Shown: positions 8,196 to 18,168, counted from the stretch's first letter. The stretch is DNA of 64,000 nucleotides from BD2-11 sp965115885 (GCA_965115885.1 OZ220479.1:3596001-3660000), one strand, 5' to 3'. Program-made: numbers and translations. Notes: generated from the letters alone by a model not told the origin.

Positions 8196-9821
8196 CTAAC
8201 CGAGCGTGGGCGCGAAGGTCGGGGGCGCGCGGTGCCGCGTGGCCTGCTCGAAGGCGTAGGCGATGCGGATCAGCACGGGTTCGCTCCACGCCCTTCCGAA
8301 GAAGGAGACGCCCGTCGGCAGCCCCGACACGAATCCCATGGGCACGCTGATGTCCGGGTAGCCCGCGATGGCGGCCGGCCCCGCGCTGCTCCCTCCGTCC
8401 AGCCGGTCGCCCTTGATGCGGTCGGTGATCCAAGGGAGGTCGCGCGTGGGCGCCGCGACGGCGTCCAGCCGGTGCTCGTTCATCAGGGCGTCGATGCCGT
8501 CTTCGCGGTTGCCGCGCTGGATGGTGCGCACCGCGTTCAGGTAGATCTCGTCGGTGAGGGGACCGCGCGCCTGCGCCGCGATCATGCGTTGCTGGCCGAA
8601 ATGGGGCATTTCCAGCGCGCGGTTCCGCTCGTTGAACTCGATGATCTCCGCCAGCGTGCGCACCGGCGCGTCCGGTCCCAGCTCCGCCAGGTAGGCGTCG
8701 AGGCCGGCCTTGAACTCGTATTCCAGGACGACGAGCGGAAGTTCGTCTCTCCAGTCGGCCGCGGGGAGGTTGGCGGGATCGACCAGGACCGCGCCCGCGT
8801 CCCGCATCGCCAGGACGGCGTCCTCGAAGAGCGTCTCGACGCGCGGATCGAAGCCGTCGAAGGAGCGGGCCACGCCGATGCGCGCGCCCGCGAGCCCGGC
8901 GGGGTCGAGGAACCGCGTGTAGTCGGCGTGGAAGTTCCCGGCGCTGCCGGAAGTGGCCGCGTCGCGCGGATCGACGCCCACGGCGCCCCCCAGCAGGATG
9001 GCGGCGTCGCGCACGGTGCGGGTCATGGGCCCGGCGGTGTCCTGGGAGTGGGAGATGGGGATGATCCCGGAGCGGCTCCACAGGCCCACCGTGGGCTTGA
9101 TGCCCACGACGCCGTTGCTGGAGGAGGGGCACATGATGGAGCCCCCGGTTTCGGTGCCGACGGTCAGGGCGCACAGGTTGGCCGATGCCGCCACTCCGGA
9201 GCCGGAGCTGGAGCCGCAGGGATTGCGGTCGAGCGCGTAGGGGTTGCGGCACTGGCCGCCGCGCGCGCTCCACCCGCTGGTGGCCCGCTCGCCCCGGAAG
9301 TACGCCCACTCGCTCATGTTGGCCTTGCCCAGCAGCAGGGCTCCGGCGGCGCGCAGACGCTCGGCCACGAAGGAATCGCGCGGAGGGACGGACCCCTCGA
9401 GCGCGAGCGAACCCGCCGTGGTGGTCATGCGGTCGTGGGTGTCCAGGTTGTCCTTGAGCGCGATCGGGATGCCGTGCAACGGCCCGCGCGGTCCGTCGGC
9501 GCGCCGCTCGGCGTCGAGTTCGTCGGCGATCTCGAGCGCGTCCGGGTTGATCTCGATCATCGAGCGAAGCTCGGGACCCTGTCGGTCCATCGCCTCGATG
9601 CGGGCGATGTAGGCCTCCGCGACGGAGCGTGCGGTGTGCTCGCCGGATTCCATCGCGCGTTGCAGGTCGTCGACCGTGGCTTCGTCGAATTCGAAGGTCG
9701 GGACGTCTCCCGCCGCCTGCGGGGCGGAGGGCTCCTCGGTGGCCGACGGGGAGCAGGCGGACGTCATCGCCAGCCCCGCGCCACCGGCCGCGGCCGCGCC
9801 TATGAAGGTCCTTCGGTCCAT
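8196..9821 (-). CDS. Amidase-signature hydrolase, exported
   Basis: This 541-residue protein of the amidase-signature family hydrolyses carboxamides with a Ser-cisSer-Lys triad. The triad is visible: K123 in ALKDNLD, S204 in the CGSSSGSG loop and S228 in GTETGGSI. The N-terminus MDRRTFIGAAAAGGAGLAMTSAC carries a twin-arginine-like RR and a Cys at 23, so Tat export with possible lipidation is likely. It lies between two creatininase-like genes, and the fused creatininase gene is upstream on the same strand (58 bp). They may be co-transcribed and act on related amide substrates; that link is inference. Confidence 0.9.
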   Translation of the reverse strand: MDRRTFIGAAAAGGAGLAMTSACSPSATEEPSAPQAAGDVPTFEFDEATVDDLQRAMESGEHTARSVAEAYIARIEAMDRQGPELRSMIEINPDALEIADELDAERRADGPRGPLHGIPIALKDNLDTHDRMTTTAGSLALEGSVPPRDSFVAERLRAAGALLLGKANMSEWAYFRGERATSGWSARGGQCRNPYALDRNPCGSSSGSGVAASANLCALTVGTETGGSIMCPSSSNGVVGIKPTVGLWSRSGIIPISHSQDTAGPMTRTVRDAAILLGGAVGVDPRDAATSGSAGNFHADYTRFLDPAGLAGARIGVARSFDGFDPRVETLFEDAVLAMRDAGAVLVDPANLPAADWRDELPLVVLEYEFKAGLDAYLAELGPDAPVRTLAEIIEFNERNRALEMPHFGQQRMIAAQARGPLTDEIYLNAVRTIQRGNREDGIDALMNEHRLDAVAAPTRDLPWITDRIKGDRLDGGSSAGPAAIAGYPDISVPMGFVSGLPTGVSFFGRAWSEPVLIRIAYAFEQATRHRAPPTFAPTLG

Positions 9822-9879
9822 TTTCGCGCTCCTCGCATGTACGGTCGCCGCACGACGGCTCGGGGACGGGGCGCGTCCG

Positions 9880-11670
9880 CTACCGGCTCCCGATCCTCTC
9901 CTCGATCGCGCGCGCGGTGCGCTCCGCGCGCGCGTCGGAGATCCGCCGCGCGACCTCGAGCGACGCGCCCAGGTCGGCGATGGAGACCCCGTCTATGACC
10001 GCTTGGCGGGTCTTCACGCGCTCCGCCCAGCGCACCGAGGCCGGGTCGTCGAGCATCATGTTGAGGGTGATCCCCGGGCTGTCGTGCAGCCCGTCGCGCG
10101 GCATGCCGTCGGTGACGATCCCCATGTCGCGCAACACGTTCGGCGTTCCCGGCGGGGCCCGGTAGTACTCCGGGACGAAGTGGGCGGCGGCCTCGCCGTC
10201 CCACGCTCGGTTCAGCGCGTCGGCCACGTTTTCCATGCCGCGCTGATTGCCGCCGCTGTCGCCGATCAGAACGACGTTCTCGAAGCCGTGCGCCTTCAGG
10301 CTGCGGGCGACGTCGGTGAGCACCGCCTCGAAGGTCTCCTGGCGCAGGCTGATGGTTCCCGGGCTGGTCATGTGGCCGCTGGGCGGATCGATGCCGCCCT
10401 CGGGAACGGTCTCGATCACGGGAGCGCAGAGCGCGTTGCCGAGCTTTTCCGCAATGGCGGGGCAGTTGACGCGCAACACGTGGTTGTGCTTGCCGGTGAC
10501 CAGCCATGGGCCGTTGGGCTCGACGCCTCCCGTGGGAACGATGGCGGTGGTCTTTCCGCCCGCGAGCGCGTCGCGGACGTCCATCCACGTCATCTCCTCG
10601 ATCCAGAGCGTGCTCGTCTCCGGCAACGGGTTGGGGGCGTCCCGGCAGTTGTGGGCGTTGGCGCGGCAGTCGCCGCCCCCCATGGAGCGGGGGTCGGGTT
10701 CCGGACGCTGGCGCGCGCCGCCGCCGGCGGCTCGCGCGGCCGCCGCGCGAGCGCGCGACTCCGACCTGTCGGGCGCGGGCAACGTGCCCCGGTTGGCGAT
10801 CGCCTCGCGGATGGCGTCCGCAGTGCGTTCGGCGCGGAACCCCACGATTTCGCGCGCCCATTCGAGCGCCTGCACGCGGTCGGCGATGGAGACGCCGTCG
10901 ATGGTCGCCTCGCCCGCCGCGATCCGCTCGGCGAAGCGCACCGAGAAGGGATCGTCGTAGAGCATGTTGAGGGTGATGATCGGGTCGTCGTGCAGGCTGT
11001 CGCTCTCGCCCGCATCGAGTCCCCGAAAGGCCATGTAGCGGCTCGCCGAGGCGTAGTCGTAGTACTCCTGCACGTGCGCGACGACGGCTGCGCCCGCGAA
11101 CCGTTCGTTCAGCTTCTCGGCCACGGAACGCTGGCCGCGCTGGTTGCCGCCGCTGTCGCCGATGAAGACGATGTTGCGGAAGCCGTGCGCCTTCAGACTG
11201 TGGGCGACGTCGGCGAGCAGCGCCTCGAAGGTTTCCTGGCGCAGGCTCAGGGTGCCGGGGCTGGTCATGTGCCCGCTGGGCGGGTCGATGTCGCCCTCGG
11301 GGACCAGCTTGATCACGGGCGCGCAGAGGGCGTCGCCCAGCTCGCGGGCGATGGCGTCGCAGTTGGCGCGCAACACGAAGTTGTGCTTGCCGGTCGCCAG
11401 CCATGGGCCGTTGGGCTCGACGCCTCCCGTGGGAACGATGGCGGTGGTCTTTCCGCCCGCGAGCGCGTCGCGGACGTCCATCCACGTCATCTCCTCGATC
11501 CAGACCGTGTTCGCCCGGGGCAGCGGGTTGGGCGTGTCCCGGCAGTTGTAGACGTTGGCGGCGCAGTCGCCGCCCCCCATGCTGCGCGGGTCGCGCTCGG
11601 GGCGCTGCTGCGCCTGCGCGGCGGGGGCGGAGGCGACGAGCGCGGATCCGACGAGCAGGGCGGTCTTCAC
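9880..11670 (-). CDS. Tandem-fused double creatininase-like protein
   Basis: I place the start at GTG 11670: AGGAGG lies eight bases upstream, and a good signal peptide follows (MKTALLVGSALVASAPAAQA). The open frame extends further upstream without coding character. The 596-residue product has two complete creatininase-like domains, about residues 24-292 and 321-596, joined by an Ala/Arg-rich linker (293-320). Each domain begins with the same R-P-E-x-D-P-R-S-M-G-G-G-D-C block. Each also carries TGGVEPNGPW..TGKHN, GDSGGNQ and LHD. The domains are far more alike to each other than to copies 1 and 2, indicating a recent internal duplication. Metal-ligand changes match the single-domain copies. 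The product is probably periplasmic. The function is unknown. Confidence 0.85.
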   Translation of the reverse strand: MKTALLVGSALVASAPAAQAQQRPERDPRSMGGGDCAANVYNCRDTPNPLPRANTVWIEEMTWMDVRDALAGGKTTAIVPTGGVEPNGPWLATGKHNFVLRANCDAIARELGDALCAPVIKLVPEGDIDPPSGHMTSPGTLSLRQETFEALLADVAHSLKAHGFRNIVFIGDSGGNQRGQRSVAEKLNERFAGAAVVAHVQEYYDYASASRYMAFRGLDAGESDSLHDDPIITLNMLYDDPFSVRFAERIAAGEATIDGVSIADRVQALEWAREIVGFRAERTADAIREAIANRGTLPAPDRSESRARAAAARAAGGGARQRPEPDPRSMGGGDCRANAHNCRDAPNPLPETSTLWIEEMTWMDVRDALAGGKTTAIVPTGGVEPNGPWLVTGKHNHVLRVNCPAIAEKLGNALCAPVIETVPEGGIDPPSGHMTSPGTISLRQETFEAVLTDVARSLKAHGFENVVLIGDSGGNQRGMENVADALNRAWDGEAAAHFVPEYYRAPPGTPNVLRDMGIVTDGMPRDGLHDSPGITLNMMLDDPASVRWAERVKTRQAVIDGVSIADLGASLEVARRISDARAERTARAIEERIGSR

Positions 11671-11679
11671 GTCCTTGTC

Positions 11680-11686
11680 CTCCTGG
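11680..11686 (-). promoter_or_regulatory. Shine-Dalgarno that fixes the GTG start at 11670
   Basis: The minus-strand sequence ccaggaggacaaggacGTG has a near-perfect ribosome-binding site at normal spacing from the GTG, and the following codons give a signal peptide. This rules out the longer upstream starts for the double creatininase-like gene. Confidence 0.6.
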
Positions 11687-11831
11687 CTGCGGTGGGCTGC
11701 ACGGGCCCGCACGGCCGCGTACAGGGCGGAAGCTACATCGTACTTCATGGGCGATTCCGCCGCGAGCCCTCGCCGAACCCGACTCTCCCCCGGGAGCGAC
11801 GACGGCCTGCCGAAGCGTCCCCGGGCGCGGG

Positions 11832-13004
11832 TCATCCCGCATGGATCTCCGCAGCGGCGCGGAGGCCCGACTCGAGGGCGCCGTTCATCCATCCCCTGGC
11901 CCCGGAGACGTGCTCGCCCGCGAAATGGACCGGTCCCTCGGGCTCGGCGAGTTCGCGGCCGAGCTCGCGGTCCTGCTCGGGCGTGGGCTCGGCCCAGGCG
12001 GCCCGGCTCCAAGGGTCCCGCTGCCACGAGTGGGACGCGCCGGAGGCGAAGTGGCGGGCGGCGCCCGGAAGGAACGATTCCCAGCGAGAGAGCGTGCGGG
12101 CGACGCGGGCGCCGTCGTCGAGCGCGTCCGATTCGCGCGCGCGCGCGCCGCGCACGTAGGCGAGGAGCACGCCCTCGGGACCCGGGGCGTCCCACGTCGG
12201 ATGCCAGAGTTCTTCCGGCCAGTCGGTCGTTCCCCAGCCGTTCAGTCCCCCGGGTTCCCAGAACCGCGTCCGGAAGCGGACGAAGACCCGCGTCGCGCTC
12301 CGATAGCGGAACCCGCCGGCCGCGGCCTCCGCCTTCGCGGCCGAGAGCGCCGGAGAGAAGCGGATGCGCGAGAGAAGCGGCGCCGGGACGGTCACGAGCA
12401 CCCGGTCGGACTCCCGGGTTCGGCCGTCCGCGGAGGTGGTGCGCGTCACGCGCCCGGCCACGACGTCGATTACGGGCGATCCCAGCGCGACCCGCCCGCC
12501 CAGCGCCGCCCGGAAGGCTTCGGGCAGCCGGTCGCTTCCGTCCCGGATCTTGACGTAGTCCGGGCGTTGGGCGAGGAAGGACTCCGGGGACTCCAGCGTC
12601 CGCCGTCCGCTCCGGAACCGGAGGTAGCGCCCGGATTCCGGGTAGAAGCGGTCCAGCTCCAACCCGAAGTGGCGGGCGTATCCGAGGGTCAGGTGGTGTT
12701 CGGGGGGGATGCGCGCGGCGCCGGCCTCCGCGGAGTGTCCGGGCGCGAAGGGCGCGCGCAGGGTGAGCACCCGCCCGCCCACCCGTTCGCGGGCTTCCAG
12801 CACGGTCACCCGGTGGCCCGACCGGAGGAGCTCGTACGCCGCGACGAGGCCGGAGACGCCGCCGCCGACCACGACGATCCGCAGGGGACGTTTCGCCCGC
12901 GGGAGCGCTCCGGGCGAACCCTCCGTCCCGACGGGATCGCTGCAGGAAACCAGGCCAAGGCTCGCCAAGCCGCCCGCGCGGCGAAGGAAATCCCGTCGGT
13001 TCAT
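11832..13004 (-). CDS. FAD-dependent amine oxidase, Tat/lipoprotein-type export signal
   Basis: The 390-residue product starts at ATG 13004, giving MNRRDFLRRAGGLASLGLVSC. This twin-arginine-like signal has a good lipobox (LVSC, C21). A Rossmann FAD site follows (RIVVVGGGVSGLVAAYELL, then E-A-R-E-R-V-G-G-R). The C-terminal FAD-contact segment is HFAGEHVSGARGWMNGALES. This matches flavin monoamine oxidase/NAD(P)-binding amine oxidoreductases that oxidise amines to imines. At 390 residues it is slightly shorter than typical MAO proteins. The longer open frame to 13592 covers the divergent intergenic region and is rejected. The substrate is unknown; the neighbourhood of amide hydrolases fits breakdown of nitrogen compounds. 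Confidence 0.85.
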   Translation of the reverse strand: MNRRDFLRRAGGLASLGLVSCSDPVGTEGSPGALPRAKRPLRIVVVGGGVSGLVAAYELLRSGHRVTVLEARERVGGRVLTLRAPFAPGHSAEAGAARIPPEHHLTLGYARHFGLELDRFYPESGRYLRFRSGRRTLESPESFLAQRPDYVKIRDGSDRLPEAFRAALGGRVALGSPVIDVVAGRVTRTTSADGRTRESDRVLVTVPAPLLSRIRFSPALSAAKAEAAAGGFRYRSATRVFVRFRTRFWEPGGLNGWGTTDWPEELWHPTWDAPGPEGVLLAYVRGARARESDALDDGARVARTLSRWESFLPGAARHFASGASHSWQRDPWSRAAWAEPTPEQDRELGRELAEPEGPVHFAGEHVSGARGWMNGALESGLRAAAEIHAG

Positions 13005-13251
13005 GCGCCGCCTCGCGGTTGGGATGGGGGGGGACGGAGGTCCCTTCCGGAGAAGGGGACGGCGTCCGCCCCGCGCACGCCGGGAAAGCCCCTTCGGGGA
13101 TGTCGGGCGCTCCCGTGTGCGGTACCTTGTTCCCTCCGTACCGCCGGAGTGCGGGAATCGGTGCGGCGTCCGCGCTTCCATGCGGGTCCGTTCCATGGAT
13201 TCCGCCCGCCCGTCCGCCCCGACTCGCCAGCCCTCTTCAGGGAGATGTCGG

Positions 13252-16200
13252 ATGCATAGCCGTCGTCCCGTCCCGCCCGTCCCGTCCCTCCTCTCGGCGC
13301 TCGCCCTCGCCGGCGCCTCGTGCCTGGTGCCGCACGCCGCGCGGGCGCAGGGTGCGCCGGACGGCGCCGCCGCTCCCGAAAACGAGGGTCTTCCTCTTCC
13401 CGTCGACCGCACCGTGCCCATCGACATGACGGAGGGCAGCTGGATCTCGCTGGACGTGAGTCCCGACGGAAGGACCGTCGTCTTCGACTTCCTGGGCGAT
13501 CTGTTCACGGTGCCGATCGAGGGTGGCGGCGCGACCCAACTCACCTCCGGGATGGCGTTCGACGCCCAGCCCCGATTCTCGCCCGACGGCACGCGCGTCG
13601 TCTACACCTCCGACCACGACGGGGGCCAGAACGTGCGGATCGTTTCGCTGGACGGATCCGACACGGTGCAGGTGTCGCGGGGCGCGTCGAATCGCACCGA
13701 GTCGCCCGAGTGGATGCCGGACGGAGACTACGTGGTCGCGGCGGTCGGCGACTTCCGGGGCGGGAATCCGCCCAAGCTGAAGATGTTCCACGTGGACGGC
13801 GGCGAAGGCGTCGAACTCGTCTCCGAGCCCGACGACATGAAGGTCACGGGCCCGGCGGTCTCGCCCGACGGGCGCTACGTCTGGTACGCGCGTCGCACCG
13901 GCGACTGGCAGTACAACGCGCAGTTTCCGCAGTACCAGCTCGAAGTCTACGACCGCGAGGACGGCGAGCGCTATCCGAAATCGTCGCGCTACGGCTCGGC
14001 TGTGCGGCCCACGCTCTCGCCGGACGGACGCTGGCTCGTGTTCGGGACCCGTCACGACGCCGGGACCGGGCTCGTGATCCGCGACCTGGAGACGGGCGGG
14101 GAACGCTGGCTGGCCTACCCGGTGCAGCACGACGACCAAGAGTCGCGCGCCACGCTGGACGTGCTTCCGGGCATGTCCTTCACGCCGGACTCGCGCCACT
14201 TGGTCGTCTCATACGGAGGCCGGATGTGGAAGTTGCCCGTGGCGGGCGGCGACGCCCAGGAGATCCCCTTCCGGGTGCGGATGGAGCTGACGCTCGGACC
14301 CAGGGTCGAGTTCGACTACCCGATCGAGGACACGCCCACCTTCACCGTGCGCCAGATCCGCGACGCGGCGCCGTCGCCCGACGGCGCGATGCTGGCCTTC
14401 ACCGCGCTCGACCGGCTGTGGGTCTCCGACGCCGACGGCGCCAATCCGAGGCGGCTCACCGACGCCGATCGCTCCGAGCACTTCCCGGCGTGGTCGCCGG
14501 ACGGAGCGTGGATCGCGTACGCGACCTGGGACGGGGAGGCCGGACACCTGTACAAGTCGCGGGCGGACGGCGGGGGCGACCCCGAGCGGCTGACCCGGGA
14601 CGCGGGCGCCTACTTCTCGCCCGCGTGGGGCTCCGGAGACCGACTGGTTGCGCTCCGGGGTTTCGTCCACGCCTACGAGAGCCAGGGCGAGGCCGGCGCT
14701 CCGGGCAGCGAGATCGTCCGGATGTCGACGGAGCCCGGCGGCGGGAACGGAGGACCCGCGACCGCGATCGCGCCCAGCCACGGTCGGCGCGACCCGCACT
14801 TCGTCGAGGGAGAGGAGCGCATCTACATGTTCCGCCCGCCCGACCTGCTGGTGTCGATCCGCTGGGACGGGAGCGACGAGAAAGAGCATGCGCGGGTGCG
14901 GGGCGCCGTCCCGGCCGGCGCGACCCGGGCGCTCGCGCCGACCGTCGTGCGGATGGCTCCGCGCGGGGACCAAGCGCTGGTGGAGCTTCAGCGCCAGATC
15001 TACGCCGTGACCGTGCCGCGGATCGGCGTCGCTCCGACCCTCGACGTCTCCAACCCCGCCGACGCCGCCTTCCCGGCCCGCCGACTGACCGACATCGGCG
15101 GCGAGTTCCCGGCCTGGAGCGGCGACGGCCGCTCGGTTCACTGGTCGCTCGGAAACGCGCACTTCACCTACGACCTGGATGCCGCCCGGGCGTTCGAGGA
15201 CAGCGTGGCGGCTGCGGAGGAGGCCGGGGAGGAAGAGGAGGCGGAGGACGGCGAAGAGGACGACGGCGCGTACCGCGCCCACGAAGTCCGAGTGCTCGTC
15301 GAGGCGCGCCGCGACGTCCCCCGGGGCGTGGCGGTGCTCCGGGGCGGGCGCGCGGTGACCATGAACGGCGACCAAGTCGTCGAGGACGCCGACATCGTGG
15401 TGCGCGACAACCGCATCGAGGCGGTGGGCGCGCGCGGATCGGTGAGTGTGCCGGAGGGCGCGACCGTGATCGACGTGTCCGGGCGCACCGTCGTGCCCGG
15501 CTACGTGGACACCCACGCCCACCTGCGGGCGCGCGACGGGCTGCACCGCACCGACGTGTGGCCCTACTTGGCCAACCTGGCCTACGGCGTGACCACCACT
15601 CGCGACCCGCAGACCGGAAACACCGAGGTGCTGTCCTACGCCGACATGGTGCGCACCGGATCGGTGCTCGGACCGCGCGTCTATTCGACCGGTCCGGGCG
15701 TCTTCTGGCAGGACGGCATCGACACCGCCGAGGAGGCGCGCGACGTCCTCGCGCGGTACGCCGACTACTTCGACACCAAGACCATCAAGATGTACGTGGC
15801 CGCCGCCCGCAAGGGGCGCCAGCACATCATCATGGCCGCGCGCGAGCTGGGGCTCATGCCCACGACCGAAGGATCGCTCAACATCCGCCAGAACCTGACC
15901 GAAACCCTGGACGGGTATCCGGGACTCGAGCACTCCATCCCCGTCTTTCCGGTCTACGGCGACTACGTCCGGCTCTTCGCCGAGACAGGCCGGGTCTACA
16001 CGCCGACGCTGCTGGTGACGTACGGCGGCCCGTGGGCGGAGAACTACTTCTACAGCCGCGAGAATCCGCACGACGACGCCAAGTTGCGGCGCTTCGTCCC
16101 CCACGACGAGGTCGACAGCCGCACTCTGCGCCGCACGCAGTGGTTCCACGGCGACCAGCACACCTTCGCGCGACACGGCGAGTTCGTGAGGGATCTGGTC

Positions 16201-16578
16201 GAGGGCGGGGGCAAGGCGGGCGTCGGCAGCCACGGCCAGTTGCAGGGACTCGGATACCACTGGGAGCTGTGGGCGATGGCGGCCGCGGGCATGGACGAGC
16301 ACGACGCGCTGCGCATGGCCACCGTCTTCGGGGCCGAGGCGATCGGGCTGGACCGGGACCTGGGCACCATCGAAGCGGGCAAGCTCGCGGATCTGGTGAT
16401 CCTGGAAGGCAATCCGCTGGACGATCTTCGCAACACCAACACCGTCGACCGCGTCATGCTCAACGGACGTCTGTACGACGGCGACACGCTCGACGAACTC
16501 CATCCGCGCGAGCGGCCGCTGGCCCCGCTCTGGTGGTGGGACGACGAGCCGGACGGGGTGCCGGGGGTGGGGCGGTAG
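13252..16578 (+). CDS. Secreted TolB-type propeller fused to an amidohydrolase
   Basis: The 1108-residue protein starts at ATG 13252 (AGGGAGA just upstream) with a signal peptide ending near ARAQ. Residues about 45-630 hold repeated WD40/PD40-like blades (SPDGRTVVF, SPDGTRVVY, SPDGRYVWY, SPDGAWIAY), as in TolB and S9 N-terminal propellers. A strongly acidic linker (about 655-675, EEAGEEEEAEDGEEDDG) follows. The metal-dependent amidohydrolase domain has VVPGYVDTHAHL (H755, H757). Other segments are TKTIKMYVAAARKGRQH, GLEHSIPV and the C-terminal AGKLADLVILEGNPLDD. This two-part architecture is common in Bacteroidota and Gemmatimonadota, annotated as amidohydrolase family proteins. The substrate is unknown; the propeller may gate access. 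Confidence 0.9.
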   Translation: MHSRRPVPPVPSLLSALALAGASCLVPHAARAQGAPDGAAAPENEGLPLPVDRTVPIDMTEGSWISLDVSPDGRTVVFDFLGDLFTVPIEGGGATQLTSGMAFDAQPRFSPDGTRVVYTSDHDGGQNVRIVSLDGSDTVQVSRGASNRTESPEWMPDGDYVVAAVGDFRGGNPPKLKMFHVDGGEGVELVSEPDDMKVTGPAVSPDGRYVWYARRTGDWQYNAQFPQYQLEVYDREDGERYPKSSRYGSAVRPTLSPDGRWLVFGTRHDAGTGLVIRDLETGGERWLAYPVQHDDQESRATLDVLPGMSFTPDSRHLVVSYGGRMWKLPVAGGDAQEIPFRVRMELTLGPRVEFDYPIEDTPTFTVRQIRDAAPSPDGAMLAFTALDRLWVSDADGANPRRLTDADRSEHFPAWSPDGAWIAYATWDGEAGHLYKSRADGGGDPERLTRDAGAYFSPAWGSGDRLVALRGFVHAYESQGEAGAPGSEIVRMSTEPGGGNGGPATAIAPSHGRRDPHFVEGEERIYMFRPPDLLVSIRWDGSDEKEHARVRGAVPAGATRALAPTVVRMAPRGDQALVELQRQIYAVTVPRIGVAPTLDVSNPADAAFPARRLTDIGGEFPAWSGDGRSVHWSLGNAHFTYDLDAARAFEDSVAAAEEAGEEEEAEDGEEDDGAYRAHEVRVLVEARRDVPRGVAVLRGGRAVTMNGDQVVEDADIVVRDNRIEAVGARGSVSVPEGATVIDVSGRTVVPGYVDTHAHLRARDGLHRTDVWPYLANLAYGVTTTRDPQTGNTEVLSYADMVRTGSVLGPRVYSTGPGVFWQDGIDTAEEARDVLARYADYFDTKTIKMYVAAARKGRQHIIMAARELGLMPTTEGSLNIRQNLTETLDGYPGLEHSIPVFPVYGDYVRLFAETGRVYTPTLLVTYGGPWAENYFYSRENPHDDAKLRRFVPHDEVDSRTLRRTQWFHGDQHTFARHGEFVRDLVEGGGKAGVGSHGQLQGLGYHWELWAMAAAGMDEHDALRMATVFGAEAIGLDRDLGTIEAGKLADLVILEGNPLDDLRNTNTVDRVMLNGRLYDGDTLDELHPRERPLAPLWWWDDEPDGVPGVGR

Positions 16579-16606
16579 CGCGGGAGCGGGGTCGGGCGGC
16601 TCGGGC

Positions 16607-17848
16607 TCATCTCCTCGTCGGAACGAGCTCCGCGCCGTCGCGGACCGGATCCGTCAACTCGTACACCACGACGTTCTCCACATCCATTTCGTTCCTGAGC
16701 ACTCCAAGAACGAGTTCGCCCGCCACGTCGAGAATTCGGAACCTGGGCGGCGTCTCGACCCTGCCCAGCCACTCTCCGTCCGAGGAAACGACGGTGTACG
16801 GGGACGCTTCCCGCGCGTAGGCCAGTCGGTAGGAGGGCAACCATATCCTTCCTTCCGCGTCGGCGAACGGGGAACCGTAGAGCGGCAACGGCTGGCCGAT
16901 GCCCGCTTCGTACCAGGACATGGTCTCCCGGGTGAACTCCTCGATCCGGGAACTAGGCAGGTGAGGGTAGCTGTTGCGGTTCAACGTTCGGTCGTAGGCC
17001 TCCACGGGCTCCAAGAGTTCCTCGGTCAGCAGGGTGGGCTCGGCCCGCCAGCGCACGATCTGGGTCACCGCGCCGTCCGGCAGCCTCCACGCGATCTCGG
17101 GCTTGTCGGACCTCGTGTAGACGAACTGCCCGGCGGAGACCGCTACGGCGCCGACGGCCGCGACGGGATCGAACGGCAATTCGGGCGGGAGTCGCGACAT
17201 GTAGTCGTACGACGCGACCGTGTCGAGAACGCCGGTTTCCGGATCGAACCGGACCATGTGTCCGGCGAGCCACTCCTCCTCCAACGCCCTCAGGGAACCG
17301 GAGCCCACTCGGTTCGCCATCAGCAGCTCGCCGGAGGAACCGATTCCCGCCACGCCGAGGAGCCCCGTCCGAGGGAGGCTCGCGGTGCGCGCGAGAGAAT
17401 CGCCGACGAAGAGGGTGAGGCGAAACAGGCGGGGGTCGCCCACGAAGAGGCTGTCCCTGCCCCGGACGAACATGGAATGGGGGTAGGCGACGTCGCCCGG
17501 TCCCTGTCCGTTCCTGGCGAGCACTCTGTGCGTCGCGCCGTCCGGACTCAGGACGACCACTTCGCCGTTTCCCCGATCGGCAACGGCCGCGCTCCCGTCC
17601 GGGAAGAGCCGACCGACGTTGATTTCCTGGAACTCGTAGTCGCCCGGGTCGGCGCCGTGGCGGTACGCCGGTTCTTTCGCGAAGCCGAAGGGCGGCTCGA
17701 CCTCGGGCGCGCTCGCGTACTCGACGATCCGCACGCCGACGCTGTCCTGGATCCGCACCTGGACGTCCCCGGCGCGTCCGGCGTCTCCTCCGCAGGCGAC
17801 CGAGAGCGCCATCGTCGGCATGAGAGTGGATCGGTGCACGCGTCGCAT
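16607..17848 (-). CDS. Six-bladed beta-propeller lipoprotein
   Basis: This 413-residue protein starts at ATG 17848 with GAGGAG seven bases upstream. It has a lipoprotein-like N-terminus (LMPTMALSVACGG). The mature part has repeated propeller motifs: GRLFPDGSAAVADRGNGEVVVLSPDG, VRGRDSLFVGDP and FADAEGRIWLPSYR (each cited in part). It fits the 6-bladed beta-propeller proteins that are abundant in Gemmatimonadota and Bacteroidota, whose roles are mostly unknown. The partial NHL protein at the left edge is of a related type. It converges with the fused amidohydrolase. Confidence 0.75.
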   Translation of the reverse strand: MRRVHRSTLMPTMALSVACGGDAGRAGDVQVRIQDSVGVRIVEYASAPEVEPPFGFAKEPAYRHGADPGDYEFQEINVGRLFPDGSAAVADRGNGEVVVLSPDGATHRVLARNGQGPGDVAYPHSMFVRGRDSLFVGDPRLFRLTLFVGDSLARTASLPRTGLLGVAGIGSSGELLMANRVGSGSLRALEEEWLAGHMVRFDPETGVLDTVASYDYMSRLPPELPFDPVAAVGAVAVSAGQFVYTRSDKPEIAWRLPDGAVTQIVRWRAEPTLLTEELLEPVEAYDRTLNRNSYPHLPSSRIEEFTRETMSWYEAGIGQPLPLYGSPFADAEGRIWLPSYRLAYAREASPYTVVSSDGEWLGRVETPPRFRILDVAGELVLGVLRNEMDVENVVVYELTDPVRDGAELVPTRR

Positions 17849-18168
17849 TTCAACGCTCCTCGCCTCGTGTTTCGGTCGGAACTTCCAAGGGTCGTCCTTG
17901 GATTGGATACGATCCGTGTGGGGATGGGCGTTCGCACGCGATGCCGTTTGCGCGTCTCGCCGATCCCTTCGCCCGAGGCCGCGTTCGTCGAGCCGCGCCG
18001 CCGCGAGCCGCGGTCGCCGCTCCAGCGCCTCGTCGAGAGACGCGACTACAAAGCGCTGAGGTGCCTCGCTGGCGTGGCCCCCGTCACCCGGCGGTCGGGC
18101 GCAAGTCGGTTCTTGTGATTCGCCGGTTGCCGCGCATCCGCGCCTTCGAGAAGCAGTCCAACCACTGG

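Noticed and set aside
4374..9998. Very long plus-strand open frame (about 1870 codons)
   Set aside because: It runs opposite the TonB receptor, amidase and others; composition is that of an antisense frame in high-GC DNA, and no domain is recognisable.
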